Position numbers and translations under genes: made by a program. The notes under the pieces are model-generated. The model did no database searches. It was not told the origin of the DNA and saw only the letters and a list, made by a program, of their open reading frames with translations. From Drosophila miranda (Eukaryota; Arthropoda; Insecta; Diptera; Drosophilidae), in the NCBI RefSeq assembly GCF_003369915.1, contig NC_046673.1:9222001-9286000 (forward strand): DNA of 64,000 bases, given 5' to 3'. This document shows, piece after piece, positions 1 through 12,157 of the stretch (within the stretch, counting starts at the first letter, position 1; the number at the start of each line of letters is the position of its first letter).

Positions 1-480
1 CCATCTCTTTAGCTTTCTAGAGCCCCTACAACTGCTGCTTCTGCTGTCGCTTTCCTTTCTTCTGTATCTCTTAGAAATATACACACATATCTCTGTATCT
101 GTATCTGTCTGCATATTATTATTTATCCTACTGTCTTGTTTATTAGAGATACTGCAACTGCAATGTTTTCTGTTCATTCGTTTGCTGTTTATGCTTTAAT
201 GACCTTCCAGAGCTATGCAACGTTGCCATCCCATGACAAATTCTTCGATTTAATAGATAGGTTATCTAATTCACTTTATGACGAGTTTATCTCGATATCG
301 GGATTTCGCTGCGTTCTTTCGTTGCTTCCTATTTTGTTTAAACTGTATTTTTACGCATTTGCTTTACCTTTACCTTGACTTTTGCTTTTGCTGCTTAGTT
401 TTTGCTTTGTTCCCAGACCCAAGATGCACTCAACTTGCTAACTCTATTCCCTCTCTCTTTCGTCCACTCTTCTGCGGCAG
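1..480 (+). other. C3G upstream intron end
   Basis: No coding signal. The stretch is pyrimidine-rich towards its right end and finishes in a clear acceptor (tctgcggcag) at 480, so it is the 3' part of an intron of C3G. Confidence 0.7.
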
Positions 481-491
481 GTTTCGTGTCG

Positions 492-829
492 ATGAAGTCG
501 TTCCGCACATCCACGCAGAGCGTCTCCAAGCGCTCCTCGGACTACAGCGTGCAATCGTCGGCCAAATCGTCTAGTAGCAATTCGGAGATTGCGATCAGTA
601 TCAGCGAGTCAGCGTCGGCGACAGCGAGTGCGGCCAGCAGCGAGTACCAGCAGATCAGCCAGTCGGTCAGCCACAGCAGTCAGCGGTCGCAGCAGCACAT
701 CTCCAGCAGCTGCAGCAGCAGCATGACCACCACCACCATGAGCAGCTACAGCAGCGGCGATCAGCAGGAGCAGGCGGCCCCAACGGAGGCAGCAGCACCC
801 GCCCTGCCGCCCAAGTTGACAACACCGGT

Positions 830-860
<31 letters not shown>

Positions 861-1283
861 TCAACGGCAACGGCGACAACAACGCACCAGCGCACGCTGA
901 CGCGTCACGAATCGAGCGCCCTCGACGAGCTGGACTGGAGCCAGGGCGCAGCCAGCAGCAGCAGCAGCAGCAGCAGTGCCGCAGAGGTGGCAGAGCTGAG
1001 GCAACTGTCGCCGCACCATCACCACCAGCAACAGCTGCACCAGTGGCATTCGAAGCACCATAGCCTGATCGAGCCGCCGCGCAGTGCCCCCCACCATTTC
1101 GCTGGCAGTTGCAGCGCCTTCGATCAGAGGCATCGCGAGCAGCCGCCGCCGTTGCCCATGAAGAGGAAGAACAGTAAGTATCGATTGCCCAAATCGATTG
1201 CGCACTCTCCTTTTATTGTACCATTCGATTATTTATCAGTATTGTTTTCCTCTTCTTTTCCTTTTTCTTTGGTTCTGCATCTC

Positions 1284-1318
<35 letters not shown>

Positions 1319-4300
1319 TTGTTGTGTGTGTGCATGAACTTTGGCTGACCTGACCGCTGGGTAAATGCCTTCCCATAGGCTTTGCCGAGTGGTAAGTGTA
1401 ATACCGTTGTTGCTGTAACGTGTGTGTGTCTAACGGTTCATCGTCATCAGCATCATCCCGGGGGAGGGGGATATTTCATTGAACTGCAACATTTTTTAAC
1501 TTTTTCTTTCGAAATTTTGTTTCGTTTCGTCCTTTTTCGTGGGTTTTTGTGGGTCATACACACACGCCCATACTCGTATATCGCCAAGAAAACAAAAATC
1601 ATCGATATTTAAATTACCATCAAAGCAATTATCGATCGATAACTCGAAATCGTATTGGAAATCGGATGAGGTATCGATCATTTATAGAGCTCAGTGCATC
1701 GAAGCAATTATTGATTAGTTGTATTCAATTGGTAAATGATAATATTGATATTATCGAAATTATCGATATTTAAATTATCATCAAAGCAATTATTGATCGA
1801 TAGCTAACCAGACAGAAAATGAATCGTATTCAATTTGAATTCCACGAAAAGAAATCCCTCAAATGGAGCTTATTTGTATTCATACGACCAAGAAATGATC
1901 GAAATGGTATTGGCAATCGGATGAGATATCGTTCATTTATAGAGCTCGAAGCAATTATTGGTTAGTTTTATTCAATTGGTAGATGATAAGATTGATATCG
2001 AAATTATTGATACCTAAATTATTATGAATCGTATTCAATTTGAGTTCCACGAAAAGAAATCCCTCAAATGGAGCATATGTGTACATACAGGCAATTTTCG
2101 AGATCGTATTGGCAATCGGATGAGATATCGATCAGTTATCTAGCGCAGTGCATCGAAAATTGGTAGATGATAAAATTGATATTATCGAAATCATCGATAC
2201 TTAAATTATCATCAAAGTAATTATCGATCAATAATTAATTTATTTCACATTCGGATTATTTCCCTCATTCGGATGAAATCGAACAAGAAATCGATCCGAA
2301 CGATTATCGAACTGTAATCGAAAATCAGATTGAATATCGATCATACCCCCAATCATACAAATCATACACCCACATCAAGGGCAAAAAATCAGATCCGCAT
2401 ACAAAAACAACTATCAGTCATTCAGTCAATCAATCAGTCACAGAACATGTATCAAAGAAAAGATAACAAAAAAAGGCCGTGGTTGAGAGTTGAGAGATTT
2501 GCTTTTTGATTTTCAAGACCCACCTTTATTTATAGCACATTTAAACGTAAACCCGTTAGCGCTAACGTAACCGCAAAACGAAAGGCAAACGATACGAAAA
2601 TTTGCCAAATTGTTGTACGTAAGAGTCTAACCCATCTAAATTATCGTTCCAACCAACATCTAGTGTTTCAAAGTGTGGCATTCTCGGGTAAGTCTGTGTG
2701 TGCTATTAGAGGACCAAAACACAAAAAAAAAAACAAAACAAAAAACCCAAAAAACAAATCGAGAAATGAACAAAAACAAAATCCAAACTAAAACAAAAAA
2801 TCGCTTCGGCAGCCTCGATAGCTCGCGATGCTCTTTTCATTGGTTCCAATGTTACTGTTGAAAGGATATGAAAACAAATTCCAAATCAAGTGGCCCAAGC
2901 GACAGCCAAGATGAAGCTTGTTCGGACGCTGTCGCCTGACGCCCAAGACATAAGACTAATGATCGAGGAAAATCGAGAGCTAAACTGAAATAAAAGAGCT
3001 ATGGATCCCTCAAAATTGCAAATACTAATACTCCTTACGGTCATTGTATGCTGGTATTGGTATTTTCCCAACAGGAAGGAAATTAGTGGTGGATATAATG
3101 TTGTGTAGGTAGCCGTAGTCCAAGCTAAAGAATAACTTGATCCAAAAAGTGAAAGGAACTCGCAAAGAGCATTTCGAGTTCGTTGCTGGCTTCTTGCTAT
3201 TCGGCTGATTGTGATATTGTGATTGTGCTGCTGTTGCTCAACACAGCTGCTTTTGCCCAACACTGCAACTGTTGATCAACACTGCTGCTACTGCCGCTGC
3301 CGCTGTGGATGATGATTTTGGTTTCAATTCCGTTTGTTTCGTATTGGTCCTATTTCAGTTTCTGTTTCATTTCTGCTTTCGTTTCGTTTTGCCTAATCCT
3401 CTGTAACCCCAACCGTTGTGTGCTTCCTTCCAAATGTTCTGTGCTGCTTAGCTATGTGTTTCAATGGTTTTATTGTTTGTTGTGATGTTGCGATCCCTTG
3501 ATGTTTTTAGATGTACATAGACACAGCCCCCCCCCTCTAAGAGCTCTGCATTTCTGCAAAGATACTTGTAGATGTAATCGAATGTTCTCTCCTTTATGAT
3601 CTCGTTCAATCTGTCTGTCACTTTCTGTATCCATGCTCATTCGTTTATGGGAAATTTGTACAGCGATTCGACGTGTATTCTGGTGTTCGAAGGCTGTACA
3701 AGAGGTAGTGCCACCATCTACTTGCCACTTTGCCAGCCACCACAATACGATTTTTGCATACACTTAAGAGACTTATAGAGCCCTTCGAAGGGAGATAGAT
3801 TTCCTTGTGTATCTAGCGTCAGGGATCGATCGGCTTTGTTCGTTCGACTTTTGAGATGGTATTTTCCAGCACTGCTCAACACTAATTCCGTTTCCTTCCA
3901 CCTACCATCCGTACCGCACACACAGTTATGGCCTACATGGAGCTCTGCCAGAGACCGACCCTCTCCATCGAGCAGCACCGACACACGATGCATGCGTACA
4001 ACATCAGCCAGAATATCTCCCACAGCCAGACAATGAAGTGAGTAAAGCATTTCCTTCCCCCACTGAGTGACTATGTCTTAACCGATTCTTTATTTCTTCA
4101 TTCCTTTGCAGCATTCTGCCGATGAGCAAGGAGCTGTCGCCCGAGCTGCAGACACCACCAGCCCTGCCGCCAAAGAACTACAAGCAGCGCAAGCCGACGC
4201 CCTCTTTGCAGCCGATGATTGTCACAACACCGCCGCCCAGTCCAAAGCCGACTCTGGGCGAGAATGGGTCGAGCGGAGGCTGCGGTGGTGGCGGCAGCGG

Positions 4301-6344
4301 GCGGCCAGACAGTCGTATGGCCACTGTCTGTGAAGAGCATAACGATTCCCTGGTCCTCGACAACAATGAGAATGTGAATGTCAGTTCTGGCGACGGCGAT
4401 GGAGAGGGCGAAGGCGAGGGTCAAACCTTCTATTGCCACTCGCATCAGCTGCCGGATGAGCCGGTGGCAGCGCAAACATTAGCGGACACTGATCAGCAGC
4501 AGCAGCAGCCCATAAGCACGCCCAAGCTGGTCGATGAAGACCAAGAGTCGAGAGTCGCCCCAGAGTACGAGGCTGAGAAGCAGCAGGAACAGCAGCAGCG
4601 TCAACGGCAGTCTGATGGTAGCGACAGACAGCAGCAGCAGGACGCTGGCGAGGTGGAGACGCTGATCAATATGCTGGAGGAGGTCAATATAACGCGCTAT
4701 CTAATACTCAAGAAGAAGGAGGAGGACGGGCCAGAGGTCAAAGGCGGCTACATTGACGCGCTCATTGTGCACGCGAGCCGTGTCCAGAAGGTCGCCGACA
4801 ATGGTAGGCATCCACATCCACAGCAAGCCAAGCGGAAGCATGTCAAGCACCCTCGTAACCATCGAACTCCCCCCCACTCATCTTGTGTCTGTCATTCTGT
4901 CTCTGTCCATTCCACACGTGCAGCATTCAGCGAGGCGTTCATCACCACCTTCCGCACCTTCATCCAGCCGATCGATGTGATCGAGAAGCTCACCCATCGC
5001 TACACATACTTCTTCTGCCAGGTGCAGGATAACAAGCAGAAGGCCGCCAAGGAGACCTTCTCGCTGCTGGTGCGGGTTGTCAATGATTTAACGTGAGTAT
5101 CGGAGTGCCACAGTGCCGCAGTGCCCCAATTAGCGTCTGGTATTCACCAAAAATCCATTGCAGATCTACGGACCTCACCAGCCAACTGCTTAGTCTGCTG
5201 GTTGAGTTTGTCTACCAGCTGGTCTGCTCCGGACAGCTATATCTGGCCAAGTTGCTGCGCAACAAGTTCGTGGAGAAGGTGACGCTCTACAAGGAGCCCA
5301 AGGTATATGGCTTTGTCAGCGAACTGGAGCTGGGCGGAACGATTACCAGCAGCGGAGCCGCTGGCGGCGGCGGTGGTGGTGGTGTTGGCGGTCTGTCCGG
5401 CAATAGCAGCAGCAGCATGAGCAGCGGCAGCAGCAATCAACCCAGTTTGCTGGACCTCAAGTCTCTGGACATTGCCGAACAGATGACGCTGCTGGATGCG
5501 GAGCTGTTCCAGAAGATCGAGATACCCGAAGTATTACTATTTGCCAAAGATCAGTGCGAGGAGAAGTCGCCCAATCTCAACAAGTTCACCGAGCACTTTA
5601 ACAAGATGTCCTACTGGGCACGCTCCAAGATCCTGCGACTGCACGACGCCAAGGAGCGGGAGAAGCATGTGAATAAGTTCATTAAAATCATGAAGCATCT
5701 GCGTAAGATGAACAACTATAATTCGTATCTGGCGCTGCTCTCGGCCCTCGATTCGGGCCCCATTCGAAGGTAAATCAATCGTTTATTCACCATTTACGAG
5801 TATAACCGAATTTAAATGTGGCAGGTTGGAGTGGCAGAAGAGCATCACCGAGGAGGTGCGCTCCTTTTGTGCCCTCATCGATTCCAGTTCCAGTTTTCGG
5901 GCCTACCGCCAGGCCCTGGCCGAAACCAATCCGCCCTGCATACCCTATATGTGAGTCCCCCCAATCTTTCTGCTTTCCAGCAGCAAATGTGCTCATGTTT
6001 GTGTTTCTTTTTAGCGGTCTGGTCCTGCAGGATCTGACGTTTGTGCATGTGGGAAACCAGGACTATCTGTCCAAGGGTGTCATCAACTTCTCCAAACGCT
6101 GGCAGCAGTACAACATCATTGTGAACATGAAGCGTTTCAAGAAGTGGTAAGTGGCCGCCTCCAAGCACCAAACCCCATATCTAGCTAACTTTTTTCCTCG
6201 GTTCCCCGCAGTGCTTATCCGTTTCGACGCAACGAACGGGTCATACTGTTCTTTGAAAACTTCAAGGACTTTATGGGCGAGGAGGAGATGTGGCAGATAT
6301 CGGAGAAGATCAAGCCACGCGGACGTCGCCCCCAAAACTACTAA
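492..6344 (+). CDS. C3G: C3G, Rap guanine-nucleotide exchange factor
   Basis: Coding exons by splice signals: 492-1173, 3926-4037, 4112-4803, 4924-5092, 5164-5769, 5825-5950, 6015-6146, 6212-6344; all joins keep frame, giving 883 residues. The N-terminal half is low complexity (Ser, Gln, Ala-Thr repeats) and carries three PPxLPxK-type Crk SH3 sites: PALPPK near residue 103, PPPLPMK near 218 and PPALPPK near 280. A RasGEF-N module follows (about 475-580, starting GGYIDALIVHASRV), then a Gly/Ser-rich insert and a full RasGEF catalytic domain (about 650-880, with SLDIAEQMTLLD and HFNKMSYWARSKIL). The family activates Rap1 below receptor tyrosine kinases via Crk. The first exon here begins at an acceptor ending at 480, so ATG 492 may be the start or coding may continue from an exon left of the window. 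The first intron is 2.75 kb. Confidence 0.95.
1286..1314. repeat. (GT)n microsatellite
   Basis: Uninterrupted GT dinucleotides in the first C3G intron, about 110 bases after the donor. Confidence 0.95.
1590..2260 (+). repeat. Imperfect tandem repeat rich in ATCGAT, C3G intron
   Basis: Two or three diverged copies of a long unit. The block starting attgatattatcgaaat occurs at about 1742 and again at about 2176; a partial form lies at about 1597. A second block (aatcgtattcaatttga, then ccacgaaaagaaatccctca) occurs at about 1821 and 2027. Throughout there are many ATCGAT and GATAT words, some as TATCGATA-like (DRE-like) sites. Confidence 0.75.
2351..3925 (+). other. Rest of first C3G intron
   Basis: Nothing coding seen. 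A-rich tract at about 2725-2800 and C-run at 3529-3536. The intron ends at the acceptor cgcacacacag at 3925. Confidence 0.6.
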
Positions 6345-6660
6345 AAAAAAAAGAAAACAAAACAACTGGAAAGATGCAAGAGAATGCAGCAACTACAAAA
6401 CACCAACTATATATACACGGAATATATATGATATATTATATAAAAAACAAAATATAAAAAAAAATACAAAATAATGCAATGGCCGTGGAGGAGCAGCAAC
6501 AACAGGAGATCGGAGATCAGGCTGAGGATGCGTATGCGGATGTGGATGTGTAGGAGAATGTGGAACTGGAGCAGGAGCAAAAGCAGAAGCAGAAGCAGTG
6601 GAATCAGCTGAAACTATTATGGATGGGTCTGAGCAATAATAACGTTCGCTATTCGCTGTC

Positions 6661-6720
6661 TATATATACAATACATATATATATATATATACAATATATA
6701 TATATATATATATACATATG
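6661..6720. repeat. (TA)n microsatellite
   Basis: Long alternating TA with occasional C, downstream of the C3G stop. Confidence 0.85.
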
Positions 6721-7700
6721 ATGATTACACATGTAATCTATATACATATATATAAAGTAACCAGATCAGATCAGTTATATATACATGTCAACTATATTAT
6801 ATATACAAAATAGCGGATACAGATAGAGAACTAAATATCCAGAATATCGATATCTGTAGCTGAATTATATGAAGCTCTATGAAGAAACTCCCCACCAATC
6901 TTACATCTTAAATGAATCACCACCAACCAAGCAACCAATCAAACACTCCACCACTCCCCCACTTCCCCCATGAGTTGCACCGAAGGAAAACACCAAAGCG
7001 ATCCATCAATCAGCCAAAAACCGCAAACATCAAACAGACGAAACAGATCGGGCTTTCATTATTCTTTTGAGATATATCTGTTTACATAAGAGCAGCACAC
7101 AACGAATTTTTTGGAAACCAAGAGAACGCGATTATATATAGACTATGACTACGATTACGAAACGATGCAATCCACAAGCAACAAAACACCAAGAAAACAA
7201 GCAACAAAGAACAAAGCCAACTCAAGCAGATTTATGCAGTACACTATACATATGTATGTATATCGTATGCAGCTATATATATATGTGTATATAGTATATG
7301 CACTTATCTGTATCGGCACAATCTGTGCAAAGCCAACCCAGGAAAGCGCAAAACTCTTCCATTTTTAAATGTGGTGTGTTGGAGCGGAACGAGTATCAAA
7401 CTAAAAGCTAAAAAAGGGATATACATTTTGGGCTGGGGAAACGGAAACCCGCCCAGAGAGACAAGAGACAGAGATATATATATATATACATATGTATATA
7501 CATATATGGAGTTATTAATCAAATCAATCAAAAATTCATTTCGCAACTCAATTAACGAAACAACTTTTAAAGTTACCAAAAAATGAAAATGAAACAAAAA
7601 CGGATTCCAAAAGTTTGAATTTGCTTTTAAATGTATGACTTTAAAACAAAACAAAAAATATATATGTATACTTATATAAAAATCTATATGCATGCATAAA

Positions 7701-7710
7701 GAGAGAGATG

Positions 7711-7736
<26 letters not shown>
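7701..7736. repeat. (GA)n microsatellite
   Basis: Purine tract of GA dinucleotides with one interrupting TG. Such tracts can bind GAGA factor, but no promoter is evident beside it. Confidence 0.85.
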
Positions 7737-7742
<6 letters not shown>

Positions 7743-9859
7743 CAGAGAAACAGAACAAGAGAGCAAGAGAGAGTGAGGAATGGATTGCGTTAAACAAAAA
7801 AGAGTTAAAACCTGTAGCTCCATATTAAGTGTAAATTACAGATAATCTAAGCAACCTTAATGTGCACATACGCACACACACGCGTATCTTATCCCAATCC
7901 GTTCTATCTATCCGAAAGATCCATGGATAGGGGGGACTTATGTACACGTCCTATATGAATGGGAATGGGAATGAGGGATCTATCCTCTCATGCATTCGTT
8001 TCTCCTTCTGGCGCGATCCTATTTCTGTTTTATTGTGTACATATATAATACAGTGCAAACCGTTTATTGGCTACCACTGTACCACTGTACGTTTCTTAGT
8101 CAACACACACACACCCACACACATACACATACACGTAACCAATACGCATTCTCCCCCTCACATTCACAAATATGTACAAAAAAAATATAATGAAATTGAC
8201 TTTGAATTCTTCATTAATTTATTAAGTTTCTGTTTGTTAATGATTGTGTATAAGGATGATCGATTGTATCGGACGTATATACTCTATAGCAGTATATACA
8301 TACATAAAATATATATACACATATACTTTCCCATATACATAAACAAATACAAACACAACATACACACATACTACAGAACAACACCACATAGGAAACAAGA
8401 CTGTCTTTTAGGGTATACTTACATATACAGTAGTTGTATTTCATTTATCTAATCGAGCTCTGCATATGTACTGCTCGAAGAAATTGTTATAACCGGATAA
8501 CATGAACATGAACATGAACACACACACAGACGGACAGAAACAGAAACAGACACGACACGAACACAAACCGAAACCGATACCGGAAACCGGAAACCGATCC
8601 ACCTGAATGTACTAGATGGAGCTAGTGTGCGGATAACAGCGGATATGGTAACGTAACGGTATGAAAATGATGATATGAAATTATTTGGTATATATATAAT
8701 TATATTAATATATATACATACATATAAATACATACCATACATATATACACATATATATATGTATATCTGATATTTCTGATTTAGTCATTGCTTTGTATGT
8801 GCCTATTATCGATTTTTGATGTATGTATATTGTATTTTCAACATCAGTTTTAAAGCTTAACATATACATTTACACTTTTACGATATATTTATGTACTACG
8901 AGTATGTAATCTATGTAACAGCGAGCCCTAATCCGCCAGCTGCAAAAAGGATATTATTAAAAGAAAACCATAATTTATGTATGATTAATAAGCTAATGAA
9001 CCTAAGGATAACAAGTTTCTTCTTAACTATTTTTTTTTCTCTTTTTTTGTTCCTTGAATTAATTCATTTGTACATGTATAAATTTATGTTATATTTAACT
9101 GACTAGTTCATATGATGCCGGATCACGTGTAATTGTACTTTCGTTTTCGTTTCCCCCAAAAAGTAGAGAACATTTTCAATTGTAAATGTATTTAACTAAA
9201 ATGTTATGCGTGTATTCGTAAGAATAATGAAAATAGCTACACAATCAATGTATTTTTCCTTTAAACAAAAACGCCTTCTTATTGGTTGGGTAAAAGCAAA
9301 CAACATTTCAAATTTAAACCGATAAAGCCTAACCGGCATACGCATGTTGTGTTGCCCACACATCGATCTGGTTTCAATGAGATTCAAGATTTTCTACAAC
9401 TCACAAACATAAAGACTAGATTGGACTTGAATTCTGGCTGGCTCAGGATGACGCAACGAAGACCCTGGGAACCCTGTTGAAAGTTATTTGAAAACCGATG
9501 ATCTTAGCTCCCAATAAAGATTACGAACTGTTTTGTTCCTTCTAAGAGCATATTTCATGATATATTTCCCCGGATAAGCGGCCTGAGCCTTTAACCTTCA
9601 CATTTCCGTGTCGCACGCCGCTCTGGCGATTTTCCACTTTCAATCAGTTTTGAACCGGGCACCCTCCGGTGGCCTGGGTGTTGCCGGATCGATACTAAAT
9701 CCGCGATCGCGTGCATCGCGCCAGCAGCCGGTACATTATTTGTTTACCTGTACTTTTACGACGTACGTGCTTTAAAGTCGCATACATTATCGACATGGTC
9801 TTTCCTACTGCACCATTCTTTAGCTCATTGGCTTAGACCTGCTAAGTTTTCCTTGTTTC

Positions 9860-10430
9860 CCCCCTTATCCATCTTTTCCATTGACCATGTTTCTTGGTTC
9901 TTCTTCTTGGCCGTGGACACTGATACGCCCACCATCGTTTATCAGAGTCTTCACCCCCCTGGACTTCCGGTTAATATAAGCGAGTGTGAGCTCGATGATG
10001 GCTTTAGGCGCCTGACCGGCTGACATTGCGAACTCCCCGCTGGCTCCTGCCCACGGGGCCACGATGCCGTGGGCCTCTCGGGACATGATACCTGTCGCGC
10101 GAGGCTGTGGCCTTTGGCCTGGGCAACCTTTGGGTTCGGCCACTGTCACGGTCCTCTTCCTTGCGTCCCACGCTGTTTTCTGTGCCTACCTCCTCCGCTA
10201 GTGATTCCAACATAGCTCCTCAGGATGTGCTCCTGGCTGGACTGTGGCAGCCACTGGCGGTCCTGCTGCGGGCCATAGCCATGATGCCACTGCTGTGTCG
10301 CTGAGTCGACAATGTAGCGTCCTGTCCGTTGCACCAGGGATCAGTGATCGACGGCGGAATCGTTGGCTCACGCCCACGGGAAATAATGTCAGCAACTGTT
10401 TTCCTTGCAAAGATTTGGGGAAACATGAAA
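9860..10430 (-). mobile_element. Decayed transposon-like ORF fragment (unidentified)
   Basis: A GC-rich stretch in AT-rich surroundings. On the minus strand three frames carry compositionally coding-like peptide: one around IIELTLAYINRKSRGVKTL, one around EEVGTENSVGRKEEDRDSG. The frame changes between them, as in an ORF1/gag-like protein broken by indels. No terminal repeats or target duplication were found. It could equally be a pseudogene of a host gene; I do not recognise the family. Confidence 0.3.
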
Positions 10431-10635
10431 CATGGCTGGGATTTTATGAGTCCTTACCAAAGGATCAAGGATATTTTTCCAATTACAGGAACATTTGGAA
10501 CAAGAACATACGCTTTTTCTGGGCGCCTGCCACGAGTACGTATTCGGTACGTTTTTGTAGAACTTCGCAGGGCGTTGTTTTATCACTTCAATTAAAAGTA
10601 TTGAGTCCTCAACGGACTTTTCAGAACTCGGGAAT

Positions 10636-10868
10636 AAATATACCGTCCGACCCTCAGAAATATACCAAAATATACCGTCTCATTTTAAAAATATACCGTA
10701 AACTGACGAATTCAAGTTCTATTTTAAATATTCCTCGTTTTTGATCTTCCGTCGAATATTACCAGCTAAATAAACCATTTAGCCATGCCCACATAACTGT
10801 ATACGATTGATGAATCAATTTTCTACTTGACTGGCCTATTTTAAACACTTGATTTTATTGGATTTGTA
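10636..10868. repeat. Dispersed motif-6-like repeat, copy C
   Basis: Contains repeated atataccg words (reverse complement CGGTATAT, resembling core promoter motif 6) separated by short spacers, then gacgaattcaagttc and cctcgtttttgat. The same order of blocks over about 200 bases occurs twice upstream of RpL17 (60135-60330 and 60400-60600), so this is a dispersed repeat. Confidence 0.8.
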
Positions 10869-12136
10869 TATACCGTTGAAAATGAAATGGGTGTTCTTCG
10901 GGTTTGGTTAGGCGGTCTTATTAACATAGCATAACAGTGCCAGGGCTGGTCAAAACGATCGTTCACTGCGCTCTGCAGCACATTTTGCGCTGTTAGCACT
11001 CTTGGTGCTGTTGGACGACATCAGGCGGTTATTCGCTGCTACGCTGCGAACTCGAAATGGGGGCCAAAAGACTGTGCAACCTTGCAACGGGTTTCATTTC
11101 TGTCGTCTGTCGTGCTCTCTGTGCCGCTGAATTTAGTCGTTGTCTCCACCTCAAGCTCGGCTGCATTGCCGCAACTAATTGTTGTAGTTCCTTAGTTTAC
11201 GTTTGTTTTTTTTTTTACTTGGTTTTTTGTTTATTTTTGCCGTACAACGCCGATCAAGTGAGCCGCAACCTAGCAGGAGCATACCGCTATTGCCTAGTTC
11301 CCGGGAACGAGACAACCACGAGTATGTAGATTGTTCCCAAAACGCCTGATACGAATTCGAAATTTTTAGAGTAATAGTGGCTAGAAAGTTGGCCAAAACC
11401 GAAACCTCTCTAGTGAACCAAAGCCGAGCCCCAGCCCCGGATGATATTTTGAAATATTTTATATTAGATAAACGGCATGTGTATCAATAATTAATCTACA
11501 TATATGTATGTACGTCGTACGGACAGACCTTTGTATGTGTGTATGAGGTGGTACATCCGCAGTTAATCATGCTCGAAAATCGCGCACAACTAAGCAAATC
11601 TCAAAATTGAAATTCACGCGAAATAGCGATAAGAACTTCTCGTGAGTGGAAAGAGAAAAAGCAGGAAGAAAGGCAACCAATGAGAATTGTCAGTTGGATT
11701 GATTGTTTAATTTAAATCCTCTCCTTCTGCAACGCTTCTTCCTCCCTATCCTCCTTCTCCTCCTATACAGCTAGGCTGTTCCGATTGCCACATTTACCGG
11801 AATCAAAGACTTAAGTGATTGGTGTTCGAAATTGATATTGAAAATGAGAGCAATCAATTATTGTGTGATGTGTGAGTGTGAATGGAAAACTGAAAGTGAT
11901 CAGTGATCATTCCTCAATGCTTGTAATGGATGTAATATCCTCTCTCTCCGCTGGTTTCCACTATATGTTAGCTTGTGATGCTGGGTGAAGTGTATCTGGG
12001 TTGCCGCCTTGGCCGCCTGTACTTCTTGCTGCTGCTGCCAGTCCATGCACTGGTGTTGGTGGTGTTTCTGTTTTGGCGCGCTTAAAAGGCGTGAAAGTCA
12101 TTGTCCAACAACGTTTGATGTTGCTGCCTATGGGAT

Positions 12137-12157
12137 GGGGGGGGGGGGGGGGGGGGG
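12137..12157. repeat. Poly(G) run of 21
   Basis: Twenty-one consecutive G on the plus strand. It could form a quadruplex and is also prone to length errors in assembly. Confidence 0.9.

Larger units (their letters stand above)
6345..9540 (+). other. C3G 3' UTR and AT-rich flank
   Basis: Very AT-rich with many TATA, CA and GA microsatellites and no supported gene. Several poly(A)-signal-like words occur; the clearest is aataaa at about 9513. How much of this belongs to the C3G transcript cannot be told from sequence alone. Confidence 0.5.

Noticed and set aside
667..1205. Open frames on the minus strand opposite C3G exon 1
   Set aside because: They are shadows of triplet-repeat coding sequence and have no domain or splice support.
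1380..1392. A 13-base micro-exon in C3G between cccatag and GTAAGTG
   Set aside because: Including it breaks the frame into the next exon, whereas joining 1173 to 3926 directly gives the conserved MAYM sequence.
2886..3263. 125-codon minus-strand frame in the first C3G intron
   Set aside because: No domain, poor composition, no promoter or splice signals; likely chance.
7940..8452. 170-codon frame in the C3G 3' flank
   Set aside because: Made of Tyr/Ile/His codons from TA and CA microsatellites; not protein-like.
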